Positions 44,801 through 52,866 of a stretch of DNA of 64,000 nucleotides are shown here, in pieces; within the stretch, counting starts at the first letter, position 1; each line of letters opens with the position of its first letter. The stretch is from Thiosymbion sp942492625. Its GTDB lineage: Bacteria > Pseudomonadota > Gammaproteobacteria > Chromatiales > Chromatiaceae. Below the pieces are notes generated by a model, which was not told where the DNA came from, ran no database searches, and saw only the letters and a program-made list of their open reading frames with translations. A program made the position numbers and the translations under genes. The stretch is taken from positions 1-64,000 of the forward strand of contig CALOFM010000053.1 in the NCBI GenBank assembly GCA_942492625.1. Direction: 5' to 3'.

Positions 44801-45041
44801 TCTCCACGGTACGCAAACGTTGCTCGAGGGGATTGGTGATGCCGTCCTCGACGTCCTCGGCACTGGACCCGCTCCAGACCACCCGCACCGTGACGATATC
44901 CAGATCGAAGCTCGGAAAGAACTGTACATTGAGCCGATCCAGGGCCAGGAGCCCGACCAGGATCATCATGGTCATGAGCAGGTTGGCCGCGACCTTGTGG
45001 TGCGCGAAGAGCCCGATCAGATCGCTTTTGTGCCCCTTCAA
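41895..45041 (-). CDS. RND family efflux transporter permease (AcrB-like)
   Basis: A 1048-residue inner membrane proton/drug antiporter with two sets of periplasmic loops and about 12 helices. The N-terminus has LTSTSTQGISSITLEFKEDT, a canonical loop. The TM4 proton-relay motif is seen as GIIVDDAIVVGEDALAH with an Asp pair. The C-terminal half repeats it (SGIVVNDSIILVSFYKRL). It works with the adaptor encoded just upstream (overlap of 4 bp) and an outer membrane channel not in this window. Substrate cannot be told; it resembles the HAE-1/HME-like group. Confidence 0.95.
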   Translation of the reverse strand: MKGHKSDLIGLFAHHKVAANLLMTMMILVGLLALDRLNVQFFPSFDLDIVTVRVVWSGSSAEDVEDGITNPLEQRLRTVENLYKLTSTSTQGISSITLEFKEDTNPLLALDEVRRLVDEFRNFPKDAEKPEVALATRYESVARVLITGLMDPAEMRRLARRLESELLDRGIDKVSISGLPEEEISIQVDNDRLRELELSLDGIGERVGAFSRDFPAGSIGRGEGARELRSLDKRRDALQFGQVPVKTADEMRIDLGDIADIRRGPRDGGVWLSRDAAPAVELRLQRAEQGNSLVAARILEEWVEETRPRLPPGVELTVFDESWQLIKERIMLLVKNGAGGLALVVAILYLFLAGRVAFWVAWGIPVSFMATLFILYLAGGSINMISLFALIMALGIIVDDAIVVGEDALAHYQMGDPPLLAAEGGARRMLAPVVASSLTTIAAFLPLMLIGGRIGNILFAIPLVIVSVILASLIESFFVLPGHLRHSFIHAHKVGTRSLRGRLDAGFSSFRDRLFRPLAGLAINNRYTTISLALSLLLIAVGLLAGGRLNFVFFPTPEAQIVSADAAFVAGTPRARVDAFLKHLRETLSETEEALEKGKLVNLAIAIHGAKAGGGHGSVRGASGEQLGALEVELVPPDERKARNADLVRAWRERIQMPAGLEGFTITSRRAGPPGRDLTVRLNGGSAEQLKEAALALTEVLEGTPGVGEVSDDLAYGREQLIYSLTPAGEALGLTVEDLGRQLRTAFDGQLVQIFQDGPDEVEVRVRLPAAERSRLGSLYRLNVRLPSGESVPLTAVAEWRSRRGFEVLRHAEGRLAVEIAADVDSGITNVGAVIASLESDTLPELQERLPVEYSFEGRSADQRETLGDMRKGLMLGLVLIYLILAWVFASYGWPLVVMAAIPFGLTGALFGHWLMGIDLTILSLFGLFGLSGIVVNDSIILVSFYKRLRAQGMEVQDALIEASCQRLRAVLLTSLTTIAGLTPLLFETSFQAQFLIPMATSIAFGLAFATLLVLLVIPSLLSIHESAHALFGRPMRPEMEAGDRSGG

Positions 45042-46270
45042 CGGATCGCCTCCACCCGCAGACCGTCCACCGCATTAGGCATGTGGGTCACCACGACCTG
45101 ATCGCCGGCGGCCAGATCGGCAGAGCGAACCAGCAAGAGCTCGCCGCCATTGCCGTCGCTCATCCCACCGAGGGACTCGACCTGGACCCCGCGCAAGCGC
45201 CCGTCCACCAGCTTGTAGATCCGCCCGCCTCCGTAGACCGCTTGGAAGGGTACCGCGACCGCGCCGGCTCGCTCCGGGCGCGCGAGTCGCAGGGAAACCA
45301 TCTGGCCCAGACGCAGCAGGTGTGAGTCCGCCTCGACAGCGAACAGGCCATCCACGCCGCTGGGCCGGGCCTCCCCGGCAATGCGATCCAAACGCAGCGG
45401 TACCCGGGCGTCACCGACATCCGCTATCGCAGGAAGCTCCGCACCCGAGTCCAGGGCGGCGCGAATCTCTGCGTGGAAGGGCGCGGGAATACGGGCACGC
45501 ACCTCGAGCCCGTCCAGCGAATACAGACGCAGCAGCACCGCGTCCTCCTTGACCTGATCGCCGACAGTCACCTCCACACCCGCCACCAGTCCGTCGAAGG
45601 GGGCCTCGAAGACGGCACGCTCCAGGTCGAGCTCGATCTCCGCCAGGCGTGCGCGGGCGCTCTGCAGCCGCGCCTCCAGGGCGCGAAGACGTGCCGGGTG
45701 GTCACTGATGCTCATCTCCCTGTCGCTCACCGCCAACGCACGGCGCGCCAACGCCTCCTCCGCCAGGTCAAGGTCCGTTTCGGAGCCGACCCGTTGCTTA
45801 GTCAGCCGCTGGGCGCGCTCCAATCCGTCGTTGGCGATCTCCAACAGCGTCTGCTCCTGCTCCAGGGACTTGCGATCGCTCTCTTTACGGTTCTGCTCGC
45901 TCTGGGTCTGGGCCTCGAGCTCGGCGACCGCGGCCTGTGCCTGGTGCAACCGGGGGAGGAAATCACGCTCGTCCAGCCGAACCAGGAGCTGACCTTTCAC
46001 CACCGGGTCCCCGTCGCGCACATAGACCTCGGCGACCCGCGCCTGCGCAGAGGCCGCGACCTTCAGCAGATCGGGAGTCTCGACCCGGCCATACAGCGCC
46101 ATTTCGGGTGACAGACGACCCGGCTCCACCTCCTGCACCTCGATCCGCCAGACGCGCTCCTGGACCGCGGCGGGCTTCTGCTCCGACCGGGTATCCCTTA
46201 AGAGCTTGAAACTGCCGAATCCGATCGAAAGGATCAGGAGGGGCAGGAGGATCTTCAGCAGCTTGCGCAC
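45038..46270 (-). CDS. RND efflux periplasmic adaptor (membrane fusion protein)
   Basis: The GTG at 46270 (VRKLLKILLPLLILSIGFG) gives 410 residues with an N-terminal anchor; an upstream frame to 46327 adds 19 residues. The lipoyl motif is VAEVYVRDGDPVVKGQLLVRLDERDF, and a long hairpin of coiled coils follows (about residues 95-185). The barrel/MP domain has FDGLVAGVEVTVGDQVKEDA. It links the permease to an outer membrane channel. The overlap with the permease start (TGA/ATG) shows coupling. Confidence 0.93.
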   Translation of the reverse strand: MRKLLKILLPLLILSIGFGSFKLLRDTRSEQKPAAVQERVWRIEVQEVEPGRLSPEMALYGRVETPDLLKVAASAQARVAEVYVRDGDPVVKGQLLVRLDERDFLPRLHQAQAAVAELEAQTQSEQNRKESDRKSLEQEQTLLEIANDGLERAQRLTKQRVGSETDLDLAEEALARRALAVSDREMSISDHPARLRALEARLQSARARLAEIELDLERAVFEAPFDGLVAGVEVTVGDQVKEDAVLLRLYSLDGLEVRARIPAPFHAEIRAALDSGAELPAIADVGDARVPLRLDRIAGEARPSGVDGLFAVEADSHLLRLGQMVSLRLARPERAGAVAVPFQAVYGGGRIYKLVDGRLRGVQVESLGGMSDGNGGELLLVRSADLAAGDQVVVTHMPNAVDGLRVEAIR

Positions 46271-46450
46271 GAAAGCAATTCCAACAACTGTTTGACATAG
46301 TGTCGGGGCGCAGACTGCGGTTGACAACCGAGCAAGCGCGGATGCTATCCACAGCGGGGGACGACGACGGGCAGCCGCCGTTAGAATCCGCTACAGGATA
46401 CCTCTGCAGCTTGCCTGCTCGCCTCCGGAATCATCAATGAGTTTCCCACC

Positions 46451-46603
46451 ATGAAAACGCGCACCCGAAAGCTGGTCATAGACGCCCTGACCCTGCTTGG
46501 AGTCCTCGCCATGCTTACTCTGCTCGCGCGCGGACAGATTGCAGCTACGGTGCTCATCATGGTTCCCATGGTCTTCGTCCTGTTCGGAAAGCGCCGAGGT
46601 TGA
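46451..46603 (+). CDS. Small membrane protein (50 residues)
   Basis: Too short for most gene calls. The frame begins MKTRTRKLVIDALTLLGVLA and has two hydrophobic segments (LTLLGVLAMLTLLA and ATVLIMVPMVFVLFG) with Arg/Lys at each end. There is no strong ribosome binding site, so support is moderate. It lies between the adaptor gene and mrpA. Confidence 0.5.
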   Translation: MKTRTRKLVIDALTLLGVLAMLTLLARGQIAATVLIMVPMVFVLFGKRRG

Positions 46604-46707
46604 TTTCTCTACGGCTCGCTTCCGTCGCGCGGTGTTTCTCACTAAGATTGGCACTCGCCGCCGCCTGCGTTAACCATCCAATTCTAGCCACCGCTTCGGG
46701 ACCTTAG

Positions 46708-48490
46708 ATGCTACCCCTGATCGTCTGCCTGCCGTTTCTCGGCGCGCTGCTCGTCCCCGTCGCCGCCAGGCAATTCGGCACCAAGCCCGCGCTGACCGCG
46801 AGCCTGGCCGCCGGGCTCGCCCTTATCCTACTGATCACCCAGATGCCGCCCGTCTATGACGGCCGGGTGCTGATCGACAGCCACCAGTGGATACCGGCCA
46901 TCGGCCTGTCCGCATCCTTCCGTCTCGACGGACTCAGCCTGCTCTTCGCCCAACTGATCCTCATCATCGGCATACTGGTATTGCTTTACGCCCACTACTA
47001 CTTGTCGGCGAGCGAGGGCGGTCCCCGGTTCTACTCCTTCCTGCTGCTCTTCATGGGTGCCATGCTGGGCCTGGTGCTCTCGGAGAACCTGCTGCAGATG
47101 CTCCTTTTCTGGGAGCTCACCAGCCTTTCCTCCTTCCTCCTGATCGGCTTTCGCCGCCGCGAGGCCGAGGCACGTCAGGGCGCGCGGCTGGCGCTCTTGA
47201 TCACCGGCGGCGGAGGACTGGCACTGCTCGCATCCGTGCTCATACTCGGCCATCTGGTCGGCAGCTACGAGCTCACGGACGTACTCGCGGCAGGGGAGAC
47301 AATCAAGCAGCATGGGCTCTACCCCCTGATTCTGGTGCTATTCCTGCTCGGTGCGGGTACCAAGTCGGCCCAGTTTCCGTTCCACTTCTGGCTGCCCCAC
47401 GCCATGTCCGCACCGACGCCGGTGAGCGCCTACCTCCATTCGGCCACCATGGTCAAGGCGGGAATCTTTCTCTTGGGGCGCTTTTTCCCAGTCCTGGCGG
47501 GTACCGATCTTTGGTTTTACACGGTCGGCACCGCCGGGGCGATCACCCTGCTGCTCGGCGCCTATCTCGCCCTGTTCCAAAACGACCTCAAGGGACTTCT
47601 CGCGTACTCGACCATCAGCCACCTGGGGCTGATCACGCTGCTCTTCGGTCTGGGAACGCCCCTGGGCGAGATCGCAGCCGTCTTCCACATCATCAACCAC
47701 GCGGTGTTCAAGGCATCCCTGTTCATGGCGGCGGGCATCATCGACCACGAGTGCGGCAGCCGCGACATGCGCAAGGTCAACGGCCTGTTCAAGTACATGC
47801 CCTACACCGCCGTGCTGGCCATGGTCGCCGCCAGCGCAATGGCCGGCGTCCCCCTGCTCAACGGCTTCCTGTCCAAGGAGATGTTCTTCGGCGAGACCGT
47901 CTACCTGCAATGGCTCGGGGAGGCGTCCTGGCACTGGCTGCTGCCCTTCGCTGCGACCGTCGCCGGCGTGCTGGCGGTTGCCTACTCCCTGCGCTTCATC
48001 CACGACGTCTTCTTCAACGGCGAGCCCAAAGGACTGACCAAAACGCCGCACGAGCCACCGCGCTGGATAAAGGTACCGGTGGAGATCCTGGTGGTGCTGT
48101 GCGTGGCCGTAGGCACCTTTCCCGGCATTACCGTGCGCCCGGCGCTGGAGGCCGCCGCCGGCGCGGTGCTGCAGCGCCCGCTGCCGGAGTTCAGCCTGAG
48201 CATCTGGCACGGTTTCACCTACCCGCTGCTCATGAGCCTGATCGCCCTCGGCGGCGGCGTCCTGCTCTACGCCCTGCGCCGCTGGGTGTTCGCCGCCCAC
48301 GACCGGATTCCCTTTCGAGTCCACGGCAAGGCACTGGCCGAGGGCTTGATCGCCTGGACCTTCCGGGCGGGGACCTGGCTCGACGGGCTGATCGACAACC
48401 GCAGCCTGCCCCGCTACATGTTCCTGCTCGTGCTCTGCTCCCTGGCACTGGGCGTCGCCGGATACTGGGGCGAGCCGATAGCCGGCACCT
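46708..48490 (+). CDS. mrpA: Mrp/Pha Na+/H+ antiporter subunit A, main part (frameshift follows)
   Basis: About 594 residues of MrpA, a proton-translocating NuoL-like subunit. It has many helices, with GFRRREAEARQGARLALL, FHFWLPHAMSAPTPVSAYLH and a Lys/His in HIINHAVFKASLFMAAGIIDH. The antiporter exchanges cytoplasmic Na+ for external H+. At about 48484-48490 an extra base (GGCACCTGTCGCC) shifts the frame; the open frame goes on to 48909 but is not the protein. The correct C-terminus continues in the next frame. Overall length of AB (2786 bp, two extra bases) gives 928 codons, normal for a fused PhaAB. Confidence 0.92.
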
Positions 48491-48816
48491 GTCGCCGGCA
48501 CCCCGATCGGCATGGGCATCCTGATCGGCGGAATCCTGCTCGGCGCCGGGTCCGTCGCGACCGCCGTCTGGCACCGCAGTCGTTTCCGCGCGGTCTTGAT
48601 GCTCGGACTGGTGGGGCTGATCGTGTCCCTTTTGTTCGCGCGCTTCTCTGCGCCGGACCTGGCCCTGACCCAGCTCCTGATCGAGATCGCCACCGTGGTC
48701 CTGGTCCTGCTCGCCATGCACTATCTGCCACGAGAGACGCCGGCGGAGTCGAGCCTGCCCCACCGCGGCCGAGACGCCTTGCTCGCCGTTCTGGTGGGCA
48801 CCGGCGTGGCGGTTCC
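48488..48816 (+). CDS. mrpA: Frame-shifted C-terminal part of MrpA (DUF4040 domain)
   Basis: This frame encodes GMGILIGGILLGAGSVATAV and FSAPDLALTQLLIEIATVVLVLLA (in part), typical of the MrpA C-terminal DUF4040/MbhD-like segment. The frame is lost again at about 48811-48816, where a base seems extra. Without the frame changes it joins mrpA to mrpB with no stop. It is probably part of one fused AB protein. Confidence 0.8.
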
Positions 48817-49493
48817 TCTGCTACGCCATGCTCACGCACACCTCCGACAGCATCTCCGCCTTCCACCTGGCGGAGAGCAAACCGGGGGGCGGCGGCACCA
48901 ACGTGGTGAACGTGACCCTCGTGGACTTCCGCGGCTTCGACACCCTGGGCGAGGTGACGGTCCTCGGCATCGCGGCCATCGGCATCCTGGGAATGCTGAA
49001 GGGGTTGTTCTTCCGCGGTCCGGACACCGACCTGCTGGGGCATCCCTGGTCCCGAGATCGGCACCCTTTGATTCTGAGCACCGTATCCAAGTTGCTGCTG
49101 CCCATGGCCCTGCTGGTCGCCGCTTGGCTGTTCCTGCGCGGCCACAACGAGCCCGGCGGCGGATTCATCGCGGGCCTGGTCGCGGGGGTCGCCCTGATTC
49201 TTCAATACATCGCCGAGGGAACCCAATACACCCATCGGCGAATGGATTGGAATCTGCCGCGGCTCATCGGGACGGGAATACTGATCGCGGCGCTGACCGG
49301 CCTCGTCAGCTGGCTATTCGGCTATCCCTTCCTAACCAGCACCTACAGCTACGCGACCCTGCCGTTGATCGGCACCTTCGAGCTGGCCAGCGCCATGGTC
49401 TTCGACCTGGGAGTCTTCCTGGGTGTCGTCGGTACCGTGCTGCTGATCCTGTCCGGGATCGGCCGCCTGGATCTCCAGGAGGGCCAAGGCTGA
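48813..49493 (+). CDS. mrpB: MrpB-like C-terminal domain of fused Mrp subunit AB
   Basis: About 226 residues: MLTHTSDSISAFHLAESKP, VNVTLVDFRGFDTLGEVTVL, then the MnhB-type LRGHNEPGGGFIAGLVAGVAL. There is no new start codon or ribosome binding site between the A and B regions, and no stop, so the original gene was a fused AB as in group 2 Mrp (Pha) operons. The stop TGA overlaps the mrpC ATG (TGATG). Confidence 0.85.
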   Translation, partial: FLCYAMLTHTSDSISAFHLAESKPGGGGTNVVNVTLVDFRGFDTLGEVTVLGIAAIGILGMLKGLFFRGPDTDLLGHPWSRDRHPLILSTVSKLLLPMALLVAAWLFLRGHNEPGGGFIAGLVAGVALILQYIAEGTQYTHRRMDWNLPRLIGTGILIAALTGLVSWLFGYPFLTSTYSYATLPLIGTFELASAMVFDLGVFLGVVGTVLLILSGIGRLDLQEGQG

Positions 49494-49822
49494 TGGAGGT
49501 CCTGGTATCCGTCCTCGTGGGGATCATGACCGCTAGCGGTATCTACCTGGTCCTGCGCCGCAGAACCTTTACGGTCATATTGGGGATCTCCATGCTGGGC
49601 TACGCGGTCAACGTCTTCCTGTTCGTCAGCGGCAGCTTGACCTTGGAAAGCGCCCCCTTGGTCGGCCATGGCATCGAGAGTTTGCCGGATCCCCTGCCCC
49701 AGGCCCTGGTATTGACAGCAATCGTCATCGGCTTCGCCCTGACCGCATTCCTGATCGTGCTCGCCCTGCGTGGCCTCCGGGACCTGGGCGACGACCGAGT
49801 CGACGGAGGGGATGCCGAGTGA
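49493..49822 (+). CDS. mrpC: Na+/H+ antiporter subunit C (NuoK-like)
   Basis: A 109-residue, three-helix NuoK-like subunit: LGISMLGYAVNVFLFVSG and DPLPQALVLTAIVIGFALTA. It starts within the mrpB stop and is followed by mrpD with a 4-bp overlap. The gene looks intact. Confidence 0.95.
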   Translation: MEVLVSVLVGIMTASGIYLVLRRRTFTVILGISMLGYAVNVFLFVSGSLTLESAPLVGHGIESLPDPLPQALVLTAIVIGFALTAFLIVLALRGLRDLGDDRVDGGDAE

Positions 49823-51355
49823 GCCATCTCGCGATCCTACCGATCCTGATCCCGTTGCTCGCAGGGGCCACGCTCCTGCTCGCCGGCCGTCTCGGACGGG
49901 GTGTGGAGCGTGCCATCGGCGTTGCCGCCACCGCAGCCTTGCTGCCTGTGGCCCTGCTCCTGCTCGCCCGCGCCGCCAGCGGCGGGACCTGAGGCCTACT
50001 ACTTGGGCGACTGGCCCGCACCCTACGGGATCGTCCTGGTGGTGGACCGGCTCAGCGCGCTGATGCTGACCCTGGCGTCGGTGCTCGCGCTGGCCGCCTT
50101 GGTCTATGCCCTGAACGGCGACGACCGGCGCAGCCGGCACTTCCACGCCCTGTTCCAGATGCAGCTTCTGGGGGTGAACGGCGCCTTCCTCACCGGCGAC
50201 CTGTTCAACCTGTTCGTCTTCTTCGAGATTCTGCTCGCCGCCTCCTACGCGCTCCAGCTCTTCGGCGGCGGTGCCGCCAGGGTCCGCGCCGCCCTGCATG
50301 TCGTGGTGCTGAACTGGGTGGGCTCCTGCGTCTTCTTGATCGGCATCGCAGCCATCTATTCCGCTACAGGGACCCTTAACATGGCGGACTTGGCCGTTCG
50401 GGTTGCCGCCGCCCCCTCCGAGCAGGCGGGTCTGCTGCGGACCGGAGGCCTGCTGCTTCTGGCGGTATTCGCCCTTAAGGCCGCCTTGGTGCCCCTCGGG
50501 TTTTGGCTGAGCCCGGCCTACTCCGCGGCCTGCGCGCCGGTGGCGGCCCTGTTCGCCATCATGACCAAGGTCGGGGTCTACGCCATTCTGAGGGTCCATG
50601 GCCTGGTGTTCGGACCGGGTGCCGGTTACGCCGCCTCCCTGGCCGACCCCTGGCTTGTCCCCATCGGTCTGACGACGGTGTTGGTCGCTACCCTGGGGGT
50701 GCTGGCGAGCCGCGAGCTCGGGCGCTTGCTGGCCTATCTGGTGGTCCTGTCAGCCGGTACCCTGACCGCGGCCCTGGGGCTGGCCTCAGAACCGGCGGTC
50801 TCGGCCGCGCTCTTCTACACCCTAAACAGCACCCTGGTGGCCGGCGGCCTGTTCCTGCTCGCCGACCTCATCGCTTGCCAACGCGGGGAGCCCGGGGCGC
50901 ATCTGGACCGGGAGCGCAGCGTCGTCCAGCCCGCGTTGTTGGGGGGGCTGTTCTTCATCGGGGCCATAGGCGTGGCCGGGCTGCCCCCGTTCGCAGGCTT
51001 CGCCGCAAAGGTTTACATCCTTGAGAGCGCCCTTTCCCACCCCACCGCCTACTGGATGCTCGGGGTGATCCTGGGGACCGGACTGCTGGTCATCGTCGCC
51101 CTGAGCCGGGCCGGGAGCGCCATCTTCTGGCGCACAGGGGAGACACCGCCTAGAGGTGAAAGCTCTGGCCTGCTCACGCTCGCGCCCGCAGCCGCGCTCG
51201 TTTCCGGGGCCGCTGTCCTCATGGTAATCGCCGGTCCCGTAACGGAGTACACCCAAGCCACTGCCGCTCAGCTCGCCGACCGCGCCGCCTACGTGGATGC
51301 GGTCATGGCGAACGAGGGCGTAAGTATTCCAGCCAGCCAACGGAAGAGCCCCTGA
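49819..51355 (+). CDS. mrpD: Na+/H+ antiporter subunit D (NuoN/M-like), frameshifted
   Basis: The GTG at 49819 overlaps mrpC (GTGA). The first 55 residues (VSHLAILPILIPLLAGATLL) end at a TGA at 49990, because an extra G in the GGG run near 49981-49983 shifts the frame. The rest, EAYYLGDWPAPYGIVLVVD onward, is in the next frame and runs to 51355. It has FLTGDLFNLFVFFEILLAAS and FALKAALVPLGFWL, typical proton-channel motifs. Corrected length is 512 codons, normal. The TGA overlaps the mrpE start. Confidence 0.9.
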
Positions 51356-51852
51356 TGCCGACACACTCCGCCTGGTTGCCCCATCCCCTACTAAGCCTGC
51401 TGCTCCTGCTCATCTGGTTGCTGTTGAACGACAGCGTGGCCCCGGGGCAGATTCTCCTGGGCGCGGTGCTCGGGCTGCTCACTCCTATGTTCACGAAGCG
51501 GTTCTGGCCCGATCGGGCCCACTTCCACCGCCCTGTCGCAGCCCTTCGGCTGATCGGCATCGTGCTCTGGGATATCGTCGTCGCCAACTTCGTCGTGGCA
51601 CGCATCGTGCTCGGCCCCCGGGAAGGCATCAAACCGGCCTTCGTGCGCGTCCCGCTGGACGTGAAGGGGGAATTCGCCGTAACAGCATTGGCCAGCGTCA
51701 TCTCGCTCACGCCTGGAACCCTGTCGGCGGAGCTAGACCCGGAGCACCGGTTTCTGCTGGTCCACGCCCTCACCGAGGAGGGTCCGGACCAGCTGGTACG
51801 GCAGATCAAGGTCCGCTACGAGGCCCCCATCAAGGAGATATTCGCATGTTGA
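51355..51852 (+). CDS. mrpE: Na+/H+ antiporter subunit E
   Basis: A 165-residue subunit with two N-terminal helices and a cytoplasmic part: VANFVVARIVLGPREGIKP and ALASVISLTPGTLSAELDP. It overlaps mrpD by 1 bp and mrpF by 7 bp. Confidence 0.95.
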   Translation: MPTHSAWLPHPLLSLLLLLIWLLLNDSVAPGQILLGAVLGLLTPMFTKRFWPDRAHFHRPVAALRLIGIVLWDIVVANFVVARIVLGPREGIKPAFVRVPLDVKGEFAVTALASVISLTPGTLSAELDPEHRFLLVHALTEEGPDQLVRQIKVRYEAPIKEIFAC

Positions 51853-52115
51853 ACGCGGTCGTCTATGTCGCTTTCGCCATGTTCGGTGCCGCGCTCCTGT
51901 TAAACGCCTGGCGGTTGTTCCGCGGGCCGGACGCCACCGACCGCATCCTCGCCCTCGACACCCTCTACATCAACGCGGTGGCGATCATCGTCCTCTACGG
52001 CATACACATCGGCCGTCCAGACTTCTTCGCCGCCGCCCTGCTCATCGCCCTACTCGGGTTCGTAAGCACCATGGCGTTGTCCAAGTTCCTGCTGCGGGGA
52101 GACATCATCGAATGA
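51846..52115 (+). CDS. mrpF: Na+/H+ antiporter subunit F
   Basis: An 89-residue three-helix protein. RLFRGPDATDRILALDTLY is the conserved MrpF/PhaF loop. It overlaps mrpG by 4 bp (ATGA). Confidence 0.95.
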   Translation: MLNAVVYVAFAMFGAALLLNAWRLFRGPDATDRILALDTLYINAVAIIVLYGIHIGRPDFFAAALLIALLGFVSTMALSKFLLRGDIIE

Positions 52116-52447
52116 TCCAGACCTTGGTCGACCTACTCACAGCCCTGCTCCTGCTCGCCGGGGCGGGCTTCGCGCTCATCGGCTCCATTGCCATTGTGCG
52201 GTTGCCGGACATCTTCACGCGCCTGCACGGTCCCACCAAGGCCACGACCCTGGGCGTGGGCGGGGTGCTGATCGCCTCCATCCTGTTCTTCTCCACCCGC
52301 GGCACCCTGAGCGTCCACGAGTTGCTGGTCAGCGTTTTTCTCTTCATCACCGCGCCCGTGAGCGCCCACCTCATCGCCCGCGCAGCGATGCATCGGCGGT
52401 GCAAAAGCGTTGCTCCGGTTCCGCAAGACGATCATTCTCCCCTGTAG
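52112..52447 (+). CDS. mrpG: Na+/H+ antiporter subunit G
   Basis: A 111-residue three-helix subunit: IGSIAIVRLPDIFTRLHGPT is the family signature, then TLGVGGVLIAS. It is the last gene of the mrp operon. The C-terminal 15 residues are hydrophilic. Confidence 0.95.
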   Translation: MIQTLVDLLTALLLLAGAGFALIGSIAIVRLPDIFTRLHGPTKATTLGVGGVLIASILFFSTRGTLSVHELLVSVFLFITAPVSAHLIARAAMHRRCKSVAPVPQDDHSPL

Positions 52448-52575
52448 GGATCGCAGAGAACGCACTCGTGACGAAACTGCGGGCTGCTTCGCTGACGACT
52501 TTCACGGTCAGGACCTCATGCGCCGACGTATCCAACAATTAAATCGCATTCCGATTTCGGTGGCTGACAAGTCGT

Positions 52576-52754
52576 CTACCCGGGCACGATGAAACGCCCG
52601 CAATGCCGCCCGCAGAGCTGCACCAGCTGCGCATAGCAACGAACGAAGCGGCGCACCATGTCCGGAAACACCCCACCACCGCATCGTCGAACCGGAAGGG
52701 TACCGCTCCACGCTCGGGGTCGAAGAACAGCTCATCTCGATTGTCCTTGTCCAT
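52576..52754 (-). pseudogene. Remnant of cmoA (tRNA uridine 5-oxyacetic acid carboxy-SAM synthase), N-terminus
   Basis: The frame from ATG 52754 gives MDKDNRDELFFDPERGAVP and FRFDDAVV, which fit CmoA starts. After a GGGG run near 52668-52680 one base seems lost: the next frame then reads VFPDMVRRFVRCYAQLVQL and RFIVPG before a stop at 52576. CmoA proteins have VFPDMI-RSVPGY-type residues there. The SAM-binding part that should follow is missing. This is a decayed fragment in the 420 bp gap between mrpG and ppk; the rest of that gap has no gene seen. Confidence 0.6.
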
Positions 52755-52866
52755 CGGAATCGCACCGCCGCGGTTAATGTTACGTTTTTATTACGACGAC
52801 ACCGGGGGAGAACGCTAGAATATCCAATGCCATTGCACCAACCCAGCCAAACAATCGATTCCTACC

